Program-made: the position numbers and the translations under genes | In this document: in pieces, positions 50,612 to 60,802 of the stretch | Numbering within the stretch: the stretch's first letter is position 1 | Layout of the letters: each line of letters starts with the position of its first letter | Notes under the pieces: generated by a model | What the model saw: only the letters and a program-made list of their open reading frames with translations | Database searches by the model: none | Told to the model about the DNA's origin: nothing | Source: Daucus carota subsp. sativus | Lineage: Eukaryota > Streptophyta > Magnoliopsida > Apiales > Apiaceae | Reading direction: 5' to 3' | DNA: 64,000 nucleotides | NCBI RefSeq assembly: GCF_001625215.2 | Contig: NC_030386.2 | Span: 37,885,296 to 37,949,295 of the forward strand

Positions 50612-51643
50612 TCAAATTCCAGGCGACCGGTGATTGTGTTCTCCTTTATACGTCACAATCAGAACCATCGAATCATTTTTGTCCTTGATTACATGCTTTC
50701 TAGCAGAGCATCCTGTTACGCTATTGCATTTGTAGTATCCACCACTACTGCAAATCACATCAATTTCACAATTTAATCAAACAATTCAAGTATGAACAAA
50801 CATACAAAATAATGGACACAGTGAATGATCGATTGACTCACCGCAATGAGGACCCGGTGATCGACTTGTGGTCGTATTTTTTCCAAGAGTACTCATCTGA
50901 TGGAATCGATAACGATGATGATCCTTTGAGTATTCTTATTCTTCGAGTAATTTCAATCTTTTTCCTGAAACCAATTATAAGAATTTCAATACAAGCTCAC
51001 TATATATGTAACTTCTTGATCACGCGATAACAATATTTATGAGAATATAATATCATTCCTGCCAACATCTTCAGGTTTTGGGAGAATTGTTCGTTAATAT
51101 GTTATATTTAACATATTTTAAGGCATATTTCTAATACCTTCTTTTGCAACAATGACAACCGTGCGAGCTCAACCGATCGCCAAAAATCTGTTCAATTTCA
51201 CGGCGTCTTTTCCGATGAGTAGAAGGAAGAGGAGGCTTCGCCGACGAATAACTACTCTTCATTGCCGGCACCACTGCGCTGCTCCCCGAAAAATTCGGAG
51301 AAATTTTCCGCTGCGAAAAAGGCAGCGGAGGCTTCGCAGACGAATAATTCCTCTTAGCTCCTCCACCAATCAATGCTCCTAACTTCCCATTCGAAACCGT
51401 AGCTTCCTCTCCGGCGATCAACAAAACTTCCGAGGAAATCGAAGATTTAGCGCTCTTACATTCTTCAGCATTAAGTTTAAATTGGAAGCTCTTTTGTTGA
51501 GCTTGATCATCATGAGAATAGGATGAAGTAGAAGTAGTGGATTGATCAGCCGGTCCGCGACGAAACCGGGCGTGACCGGTCCGACGAATCGAATGATTTA
51601 TGTAATTGTTCATACCTCGATACACATCGACTTCAACAGCCAT
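50612..51643 (-). CDS. divergent group IId WRKY factor with WKKYDHK motif
   Basis: Three minus-strand exons, 51138-51643, 50842-50964 and 50612-50747, give an intact 254-residue frame. Group IId hallmarks: MAVEV start, the calmodulin-binding C-motif tail [11 protein letters not shown] at 21-31, KPPL..HRKR segments, a zinc-cluster GCHCCKRR at 162-169, and SDEYSW before the WRKY heptad. The heptad at 196-202 reads WKKYDHK instead of WRKYGQK, and KPIKGSPYPR has become SITGSSLRS. The zinc finger is complete: C217-X5-C223-X23-H247-X-H249, with the family end [11 protein letters not shown]. Relatives run to about 320 residues; about 100 residues between MAVEV and RTGHARF are missing. Introns sit where group IId introns do. 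It may bind other DNA, act as a decoy, or be decaying without a stop codon yet. Confidence 0.85.
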
Positions 51644-54275
51644 TACAACAAAGATTGAATAGAGTAAGTAGAGAGAGAGGTGGAGATTGAAGATACCAAG
51701 GTGAAGAGGAGTTCATGTCTTGTAGTAATAGAAGGTTTAGTATTTTAACTTGCGCAAAAAGTCAAAGATTCAATGTTTTTATCATCAAACGGTTGAGATT
51801 AAATTGAAGTGATTTAGAAGGAGTTGAATAATCGACAGTATACAAAGTTGACGAGTATATCGCACTACCCATACGACTTTTTCTTTTTTATACTCTGTGT
51901 TTCCCCGACATAAAATCATTATTATTTTGGCTGTCGACTAATTTAGTTCTCAGTTATTATTGTGTTAATTATTGTTTATGTAGTATATTAATGATTTAAT
52001 CATTAAATGATGTTCTATCAATTAAAAACCTGGGTAATTACTAAATACATTTTTAACTGATATATATAATTATAATTGATCTCATTAATTTTTTACTATC
52101 TTATTAGTTTTGATGTATTTTTGTGTCAAACTATTGGTCTTTTTAATATTTATATAAAAATAAAAGAATATGTAATATGATTTGACTTTATGGTTCGCAT
52201 TATATATATTGAATGTCGTCAATCGTCATACTACATTAGTTGGATTGGTTCGCTGGTGGATTCGTATCATAAGGCCACAAAATCTCCACAATTAAGAAAT
52301 GGAAAACAGAAAGTTGACTTGATAAATAGGAGTATGTGGTTTGTATATGAGTGCCTGAGTTCAACAAAATTGCTCGGTGATATTGCATTCTTTATAAGCG
52401 AGTAGGAATTGACTAAGTGGGAATACACGTGTGTTTTCACAATTTATATCTCTATATTTTTCTAATTTTGTTTCCATTACATTTATCTAATTTTGTTTGG
52501 TCGATAACATGGTTTAGGGAACAATTTAGTTGACCTATTTCATTCAAGATTTATAAAAAAAATAATCTAAAATAAAGATTTTTTTAATAAATTAGAATAT
52601 AATAATCAATATATAAATAAAATTATTTTAAATATTAATCAAGAATTAATCAGAATATATTTTTTAAAGAATATTTAGAACAGCTGTCAATAGTTGATAC
52701 CAAAAGGAGCTGCTGGGCTGCTAACGTTTACTGTATTATTAAAATATTTAAATAATACGATCAAATATAAATAATATTACGTACGCCCTTCCATTATATA
52801 TACTATATAGTGCACATGAAACAGTTGACTAACCTGTTTATACAATTCTTCCTAATACAACCTGTGCATTGTTTTTATGTAATTTTTTTTATAGATATCA
52901 TTATGAAACTGCTGGATATATATCAATATATAGTTTTGGATTCAAATGATAGCAATTATTCTTAGAATAATTCTCAAAATACTAGAAACAAAGAAGGTGG
53001 TGTAAAGAGTTTAGTCCTGCCGCCGACTTATTGGCAAGGTAAGAATTCGTTTCTCGCTCCAATATTTAGCGGGCATCATATGTTTTTTATTTGATTATTT
53101 TGTTATATAATTTATGTCCTCTCTTTTACATATTTTTTTTAATTCTTATATAATTTAAGGTCCATATAAAAATAATTTGAGTTATTATCTTAATAATTTA
53201 TAATTGATCATTTTATTTTTAAAATTATAAAAACTAACGATTAAAAATATTATTTCTATATACCTCAAATTGGGTTAAAAGTGGAAGCCTATGTGAAAAT
53301 TGAAATAGAGACCGAGGAGTAACGCATCTGAAGAGCATTCCGATTGGCTCTCCCGTATGTTTCCCTATCCTCATAATTTAGGGAATTTCTTAATTTTTTA
53401 TCAAAACTGAAGCTACATCCGAAACCCTAAAATAAGGTTTAGTTTTAGGGACCAAAACTCAAACTCCATATTTGGGGACTCACTGTACATACCCCATCCT
53501 CTTTTCTTTCATTTTTTAGTAGGGATGGGGTAAGATAGGATGGGGAATGAGATGTGGAAGATTTTTAAATTTATGAAGATAATTTTGGAGAATTACTAAA
53601 TTTAGTAAGAATATAGAAATATGAATGCTATGAGCAACCTAAAGGTCGTTAAGTCGTTTAGTTGGTGTGTTTAGTGACCACTTATATGTTGTTCGTTCAC
53701 ATATCTTAAATTCCAGATACCGAGATATTGGTTTTTAATTAATATCTAAAGGATTAGTGATATTGGACTATATGAGGGTAATAAAAACAAATTTTTAGAT
53801 TTTTATCATTATTTAAGTAATCATATATTAATATTTAATAAAAAATTAAATCTATAGCGTAAAAATATATTATGATATAATAATTTTATTAATATTTTTA
53901 ACTAGTTCAAATTATTTTAAATTAAATAAATGGTTTGACTTCAACCATCAACCAATTACACGATATTCTCTTATCCAACCTCCTGTCATGAGTAAATACA
54001 TCTACTTGTACTTGGGCCTTGATGCAACTTACCACTACTATTTCAAACCAGACTCTCACATCACTAGCCCAAACTCAAGCCCAACAAACATCTTCAAGAT
54101 CCGTTGAAACATTTAAAAACAAAAAACACAGACTCGCAAACAGAACTTGACTTGTAATTTGTAAAACCAGACCCATCTTCATCTCAGTTGAAACTTCAAA
54201 TTTCATTTAACATAGAGATCAGATCTGTATAATTTACCCTCAATACAAATAAATCTTGTGAGAAGCTCAACAAAA
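51644..54275. other. intergenic between divergent WRKY-like and glutaredoxin genes
   Basis: The first 100 bases hold the WRKY-like gene's CT-rich leader. Beyond that the stretch is very AT-rich with no exon, RNA gene or complete MITE recognised. Confidence 0.5.
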
Positions 54276-56625
54276 ATGGCGAAAATTTCAAAATCAACCG
54301 TAGTAATACTACTAGTATTGACTGTGGCGGTGTCCATGTCAAATGGTGTGGAGGCGAATGCATCATCGGAGTTCGTGAAGCAGACGATATCATCTCACCC
54401 CATCGTCATCTTCTCCAAATCTTACTGCCCGTATGTTTTAAGCCTAATACACTTTTTACCGTGACAACAATTATTCTGCCCTATTATACTCCCTCTGTTT
54501 ATCTGGATTCTATACGTTCACTGTTTGATACGCACTTTAATGTTTCTATAAAATATGGTTTTATGACTTATTCGTATGGTCCTGTAACTTATTTTCAAGT
54601 TTTCTTTTTTCCTGATATAGAACTATATATTTAGAGAAGCATTAAAGTGCCGCTTCCCCTGTGTATACAACTCAGGGGGGCGGAGGGACTATGTATTATG
54701 CCCTACTTGTATAAGCTTGTTGTTTAGGTGTTTGTGAGGAATAATTTCGATTAGGTTTGATTATTTATGTTTGTGATCAAAGCAATTAGCTACCGAGTTA
54801 GGCTTGTACACAGTGGCGGATCCAGAATTTTACTAAGGAGGGGGCTTCATTAGTATTAAAAAAAATTGCCGAAGGGGAAGCACACTAAAGACTGAGGTTT
54901 GGAGGCAGAGCAATGAGAGAGCAATTTTTTTTAATCTTTTCACTTCACGACATCCAAGTCTGGTATATTTAATGTAAATAGTTTTAGTTAATGGGCTGGG
55001 CTCAATATGAAAATGGATGCACTCATTTTAGTTGGGGTGGGCTCATTGCATAAATAGACATATTTTAAAAATAAAATGAAGGTGGTATGGACTCAGGGGG
55101 GCTCAAGCCCCCAGGGGGGCTCCAGCCCCCTGAGCCCCCCTTCTGCATCCGCCCCTGCTTGTACAGCGTTTTTATAGCACTGCGATGAGGTTAATTTTAG
55201 TGTAGCTAGTTCATGAATGATGTAAATTTGAAGAATAAATTTTGATTCCTAATAGATTGATTGAATTGTGTGTTTATCAGCATTGTATCAGGACAACTGT
55301 ATACTACTTGATGTCGTTGTAAGTTGTGTTTTGTATTTATTTCTGTTGTTATGTTTCGGAATTATTGGTGTTGCTTTGTTTTGTCCTACATAACTACTAT
55401 CCGGTAATGCAAAAGTCGAGAAATTATTTGCTTTATTTTTCATTTAGCAATATACAGATTCTGATAGCTTTAATTTTATAATGGAGATGCAAAATTCATT
55501 TTCAATACAAAGTTATACTCGTACTATATAACGTTGATCCTTTATTATCAACTTAAACAATCTGTTTACTGATTCGATGTTAATATATTGTCGGACTAAT
55601 TGTTTTTTGTATACATTGTTTCATAACTTGATATGTACTGATATTTTATCAGTAATCACTTTGTCTCCTAATGTGCAGGTATTGTAGAAAGGCAAAATCT
55701 GTTTTCAAAGAGTTGAATCAAGTGCCATATGTTGTTGAGCTCGACGAGAGAGGTTTGTTATTTTCTCATTAAGCGGCTTGGTGCCTCCTGTCATTGATAA
55801 ACGGGGCTTCCTGGGGAAAACTGATATGGACTTTTAATATAAAAATGTTGTGCTAAAGAATGATAATCGAAATCTTACAAGAGATTGGACTTTGAATATA
55901 AGAAAGTTGTATACTAAACAATGATAATGGAAATCTTGCAAGAGTTTAAGGGGGGAAGATACGTGTAGAATTTCGTTTATGATAAATGAACTCTGTGACA
56001 GGGTTGGGACTTCTAATCCCATGTTCGTTGTGTTCAAATGGGTAGATTGAAATGGGAACCTCATTTCCGTTAACGGTTAAATCATTACTACAGGTCCTTG
56101 GGTTTCAAAATCATTCCCATTCACCCTCATTTCCATCAACAATCAAAAAGATCACTCCCACTCACCCTCATTCCTATCAACCCAAATATCCCAAAGTTTT
56201 TTCTTTTGATTGTGCTAGATCGATTTTGATGTAATTGTCATCTTTTGTAGAACAATATCTAATCTATATATTCCCTGTTGGTGTAAGTTTTATCATGATC
56301 CAGTGAGGCTTCTATTACTTGATTGTAAAAAATGTTGACATGTAATGATTTATGTTTTACAGGAGATGGCTGGAATATACAGAGTTCTTTAGGTCAGCTT
56401 TTTGGGAAGCGTACTGTACCTCAGGTATTCATCAACGGAAAGCACCTTGGAGGCTCAGATGGTAACTTCATAATCTTTGCATACTTTTTATGAATCTTTT
56501 TAGCAGTTCATACACTGTATAATCGCATAAAACTTTGAATCATTGTAACAGATACAGTGGCTGCCTATGAAAGTGGAGAACTGGCCAAGCTTCTAGGAAC
56601 TTCCGCAACAGGCAAAGAACTTTAA
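54276..56625 (+). CDS. secretory CPYC glutaredoxin (GRXC4-like)
   Basis: Glutathione-dependent disulfide oxidoreductase. Four exons, 54276-54430, 55679-55752, 56363-56461 and 56552-56625, give 133 residues. Seen: hydrophobic signal peptide ([12 protein letters not shown], 9-20), then [20 protein letters not shown] with the dithiol site CPYC at 51-54, the [17 protein letters not shown] glutathione-binding region, and the class C ending [10 protein letters not shown]. The extra N-terminal signal places it with GRXC3/C4, which enter the secretory pathway. The C-terminus is GKEL, reminiscent of but not equal to an ER retrieval signal. The ATG at 54276 is the first in frame. Intron 1 (1.25 kb) contains two MITEs. 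Confidence 0.94.
54489..54689. mobile_element. Stowaway-like MITE in glutaredoxin intron 1
   Basis: TA at both borders. Left CTCCCTCTGTTTATC against right CAGGGGGGCGGAGGGAC; inner CGCACTTTAATG pairs with CATTAAAGTGCCG. 201 bp, non-coding. Confidence 0.7.
54811..55157. mobile_element. hAT-type MITE with perfect 8-bp TSD
   Basis: Left end CAGTGGCGGATCCAGAATTT is inverted in the right end (CTGCATCCGCCCCTG). Flanked by identical CTTGTACA at 54803-54810 and 55158-55165. The 8-bp duplication and CAG…CTG ends are diagnostic of hAT elements. 347 bp, no transposase. Its right part holds a C/G palindrome (55,095-55,140: GGGGGCTC…GAGCCCCC). Confidence 0.92.
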
Positions 56626-56934
56626 ACCAAGAATGTCAAACCAAATTCCGGTGATAGTAACAGCAACTTGATATGTTATGCCTGCAATACATGTAAACCA
56701 TATGTATGAAAAAGTTCCAAATGTAACTATCACCAGTGCACATTAGTGTCACGCTGCTTATTTTTATTATGGCTAATCATGGTCACTTGAATCAAAAGAC
56801 CATTTTTCATTTAAGCTTAATTGAGAATCAGTTGTATCTATTCTTGTTGACGATTACATAGATTAAAGCCGTACATAATAATCGCAACCTCGTATTGCCT
56901 TCATTTTTTATGAATTGCCTTGTTTTTATTAAAA

Positions 56935-57021
56935 GCTTCTTGTTGCATTAGAAGTTAGAACTATGTATCTGTGCATTTGATGCTTCTTGTTGCATTAGAA
57001 CTATGTATCTGTGCATTTGAT
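56935..57021. repeat. tandem duplication, about 40-bp unit
   Basis: GCTTCTTGTTGCATTAGAA and CTATGTATCTGTGCATTTGA occur twice in tandem; the first copy has seven extra bases (GTTAGAA region). A second 23-bp tandem pair (CTTGTCGTTTAAGTGYAGTT) lies at about 57,332-57,377. Confidence 0.9.
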
Positions 57022-58546
57022 GTTTTAAAATATTCTAAAGTTGCTTTTTACATAATGGTAGAAAAATTTGGCCAAGTAAAATCAATCATGTTATACAGAT
57101 ATGAGAGATCATTATATCGGAGGACAAGGACTTGACGTCTTGACATGCATTTTAATATTTCATTAAATTACAATTCCATAAATTATTGAATTTTTTTCTT
57201 TCTTAATAAAAAAGTTTCAATAAAAAAGAAAAAAAATTAAAAATAGATTATGAAAATTGACTTTATATTCATCTTAGAATACGTCTCCTCCCGATGGGAG
57301 AAAAATTTGTGATTATGCTTCCTGGACCATAGCTTGTCGTTTAAGTGTAGTTTATCTTGTCGTTTAAGTGCAGTTTATCTGATTCTCGTAGTTTGCAGGC
57401 CATTGCATGAGTCCGTGGGTTTATCCGGTGCGCACCTAAAAGGGTAGCAGCTGCGGATTCCTACGTTAAAAAAAAAAAATTCATCTCGAACACTAGAAAA
57501 AACAATATACAATTGAACGGGACAGAGATGATGGCCCTGTTTGGGAACTAGCGGTTACCTGTCAGTAGATTGAATTAGATATTTTGAATAGTTGATTTAA
57601 ATAGATGTTTTGACTAGTGGATTGAATTAGTGTTTTCTTGTTAAACTGTTTGGTAAATAGTTGTTTGATGAGCTTTTTGTGACACATACCCAACCGCTAA
57701 CCCAAAAAGCTCCTCAAACTAGCTTTTTGAAAATTAGCTTTTTGAGCCCAAACCTCTATTTCAATCCACTAACTACCAAACACTAACATTAGCGGATTGA
57801 AATGGTCAAAACTCTAAAACACCCAAAATCTCTAATTTACCCCAAATTTTTAACTTTCAAACACCCCTGATATTATTAGAGATGAGATAATTTGGACCCC
57901 GATATTACTAGAGATGAGATAATTTGGAATGGAGGAAGTATAATTAACGTTGTTTCCTTCGCACATCACACATTTCATATCAATTTTGTAATGTTTAATA
58001 GCACATATTTTATATAAAATTAATTAGCGAAGTGATATTCTAGACCCGATAATATTATATATTCATTTTTTTTTTCTCTTTTTTAATTAAAGGTACTATT
58101 AAGAGTCGTTCTTCTAGTGTTCAGTTTTGAGGAGTAACCGACGGTCAAATTGCTCCATTTTTACTCAAGAATGTCAATACTTTAATGGACTGTGAACCCA
58201 TCAAAGACGACAAGTAATAACCAATCATTCGACTCTTTGACTGTGACCAACAGTTATTACTGTCATTATTTCAGTAATCAAATTCAAAGCACCACGACTT
58301 TGCCCATACAAACACCGTTTTAACTTGATTACTCAATGGAACTAATCACTTTACTTCATTCTTAAGTATTTTCCGTTAAAGAGTTACTCCTATATGCTCT
58401 CCTTTTTCCACACCAAAAAAAAAAAATTAAAAAAAATGTAGAGTTACTGAATGAAACCTGATTTTTGCTGCATGTACAACACTTCACATCATCTCAAAAA
58501 AATAAAATAATAAATCAAATATATAACTGATGTTATATTTATCTAA

Positions 58547-58739
58547 CGGTTTGGCTAGTGTGTGCCCATGGGCACATGCTAAGCGCGAAAATTTTTGTAT
58601 TTGAGAGATTTTGATTGGTGTGGTTGGTGTATTTGCAGGGGGGTCCACCATTATCATGAGATAGGAGCCAATCAAAATGATCCAAGCCCAAAATTTTCCG
58701 CGCTTAGCATGTGCCCATGGGCACACCATAGAAAAACCC
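58547..58739. mobile_element. Mutator-type MITE with 9-bp TSD
   Basis: Flanked by identical TTTATCTAA at 58538-58546 and 58740-58748. Terminal inverted repeats contain GTGTGCCCATGGGCACATGC and then TAAGCGCG(G)AAAATTTT on each side, themselves holding the palindrome GTGCCCATGGGCAC. 193 bp. Size, long inverted repeats and 9-bp duplication suit Mutator-like MITEs. Lies about 380 bp upstream of the HD-Zip start. Confidence 0.9.
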
Positions 58740-59121
58740 TTTATCTAAATTAATCATAGCCAGGACTGGGTGTAATGAGAGACCCTGTAAAGAGCATGAG
58801 TCAAATGGCCATAATATTCTTGTGGAATTCATTCAAGTCAACCATAAATGAGGAAGTTATATGTTTCCTTCCATGTCACATAATTCTAACGCATGCTTTT
58901 AAGTACCCTCTCTCACATATAATTAAACTTTTGTTACTCAATTAACACATTTAATTACTACTAATCTCATTTCCTTGTTGAGGAGCACCCCAGTTATTTA
59001 TAACTCTCCTCAGTTAATCTTGTATAAACTCCTGTTTTCCCCACCTATCATTTCCCATCTCCACTTCTCTTGATTTCTTTTTAGCCTCCCTGTCTACACA
59101 CACGAAAACACACAGTTGACA

Positions 59122-59730
59122 ATGGAAGATGAGGAAATGGGATTGGGACTGGGACTTTCGATTGGTGTGGGAGATGAATATGTTCCGAAAAGGGATCAGC
59201 AGAAGAATAAGCGTGTTGCTGAGTTTTGCTTAGATCTTGCGTTGCCACTTTGTTTGGAACAGGAAGGGAAGGAAGGGATGAACTCCGAATATAGCAAGGC
59301 GGAAGGATCAATCTCATCATCAGAAACATGTAAATTTAGAGATTGTGGCGATGATATGGAAAACAAGAACAGCAGCAATAAAAAACTTAGGCTTACTGCA
59401 GGACAGACTTCTTTGCTTGAAGACAGTTTCAATCTGAGTAGCACCCTTAACAAGGTAATTATGAATCTTAATTTTATGCATGCAAGTGTGTGATGCGTTA
59501 TGATGTGTGTAATCATTATGAACATGGATTGATCATATAAAAACTGAATGGCAAGTTGATATGTTATAAATTAACAATGCAGGCTCAGAAGGAAGCACTG
59601 GCAGAGAGGTTGAATTTAAGGCCACGCCAAGTTGAAGTCTGGTTCCAAAACCGAAGAGCAAGGTATATGCATATAATTATAATATTGTGACGGATTTGGT
59701 TATTGTTTCAAGATCACTATATTAATGTTG

Positions 59731-59795
<65 letters not shown>

Positions 59796-60074
59796 AGGAC
59801 TAAGTTGAAGCAGACGGAAGTTGACTATGCGTTCCTGAAGAAATGTTGTGAAAGCTTAAGTGATGAAAATCGAAGATTGAAGAAAGAATTACAAGAACTA
59901 CCATCGGTAAAGGTCAAACAACCACCAGTGTACATCCAGCTTCCCAAGGCTACCACACTAGCAATGTGTCCCTCCTGCGAGAAATTTGTTCAATTTGGCG
60001 GTGATCCAGATGACGACGACACAAATAAAACGACTGCATCCATTGCCAACAAATACCAAGGTCATAAACACTAA
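59122..60074 (+). CDS. HD-Zip class II homeodomain-leucine zipper factor
   Basis: Nuclear transcription factor, generally a repressor. Three exons, 59122-59454, 59583-59662 and 59798-60074, give 229 residues. Seen: N-terminal GLGLGLSIG, an LxLxL repression-type motif; homeodomain at about 87-143 ([37 protein letters not shown]); leucine zipper immediately after ([20 protein letters not shown]); and the class II redox motif CPSCE at 195-199. These place it in HD-Zip II (HAT/ATHB2 group), on the short side for the family. ATG at 59122 is the first in frame. Class II genes are often shade- and auxin-responsive; no such element is confirmed here. Introns fall at the usual homeodomain positions. 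Confidence 0.95.
59734..59790 (+). repeat. (GT)n microsatellite directly before a splice acceptor
   Basis: About 28 uninterrupted GT units end seven bases before HD-Zip exon 3, taking the place of the usual polypyrimidine tract; only TTTGCAG separates repeat and exon. Confidence 0.97.
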
Positions 60075-60802
60075 TGAGATCCACAGCTAGCTTAAACTAA
60101 GAAACTATAGTCAGGAAATGTGACAGAGTTGGTTTTAACAATATAACCATGCAGATGCAGTTATACATGACATATCTGCCAGACACAGTATTACTTATGC
60201 ATAATATAGTTTGCAAGAGTTCTTGCTTAGAGAATGGAAGACCTGACCCTTATGCAGCTTGTGTAAATTTTTACTGATCACATCTTGTTTATTAACTCTG
60301 TATTTACTGGGAAGGTTACATCCTATAATTAAGAAATGGAATTGGATACCTATGAATTAAACTAAATGACCGATCATACATAGCTTCGATTTACGTTTTA
60401 TCTATTATATAATATATCTCTATTGAATGTTTAGTTGAAGTTATTTCCTTTTGTTTATGTCAAAGAGTCAGATCCAAATCAATAGAACCAGCCTCTCACA
60501 TCTTCTTAAAAGGCACGACCAGGGGACGATTAACAAATTGTAAGAGAATATCTGGCATCTAGTCTGGATTCTAATTATAAAACAATAAATTGAATTTAAA
60601 AGGAAAATTTCTTCTTTTTAGATTGATAATTCTGTTAATCTCATTTACACAAGAAAATGCCATTACTTTGCTCGGCTTACTGGCTCGGGTTTCATCTATT
60701 ACCCTCAATCCTATTTTCGGGATCCAGAAAATTCTTGATGAAAATACAACTACATAGGTGGACAAATCAAAAAGTACATTACAAACAGAGTATAATTGGT
60801 AC
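60075..60802. other. spacer between convergent HD-Zip and TBL genes
   Basis: Holds both 3' flanks. No further feature recognised. Confidence 0.5.

Larger units (their letters stand above)
56626..59121. other. intergenic between glutaredoxin and HD-Zip genes
   Basis: Glutaredoxin 3' flank, repeats, then the HD-Zip upstream region; TTATTTATAACTC at about 58,996 is a possible TATA site, 125 bases before the start codon. At 57,538-57,850 GCCCTGTTTGGGAACTAGCG and inverted TTGAAATAGAG/AAAAAGCT words suggest a hAT-like MITE with one recognisable end. No coding exon seen. Confidence 0.5.
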
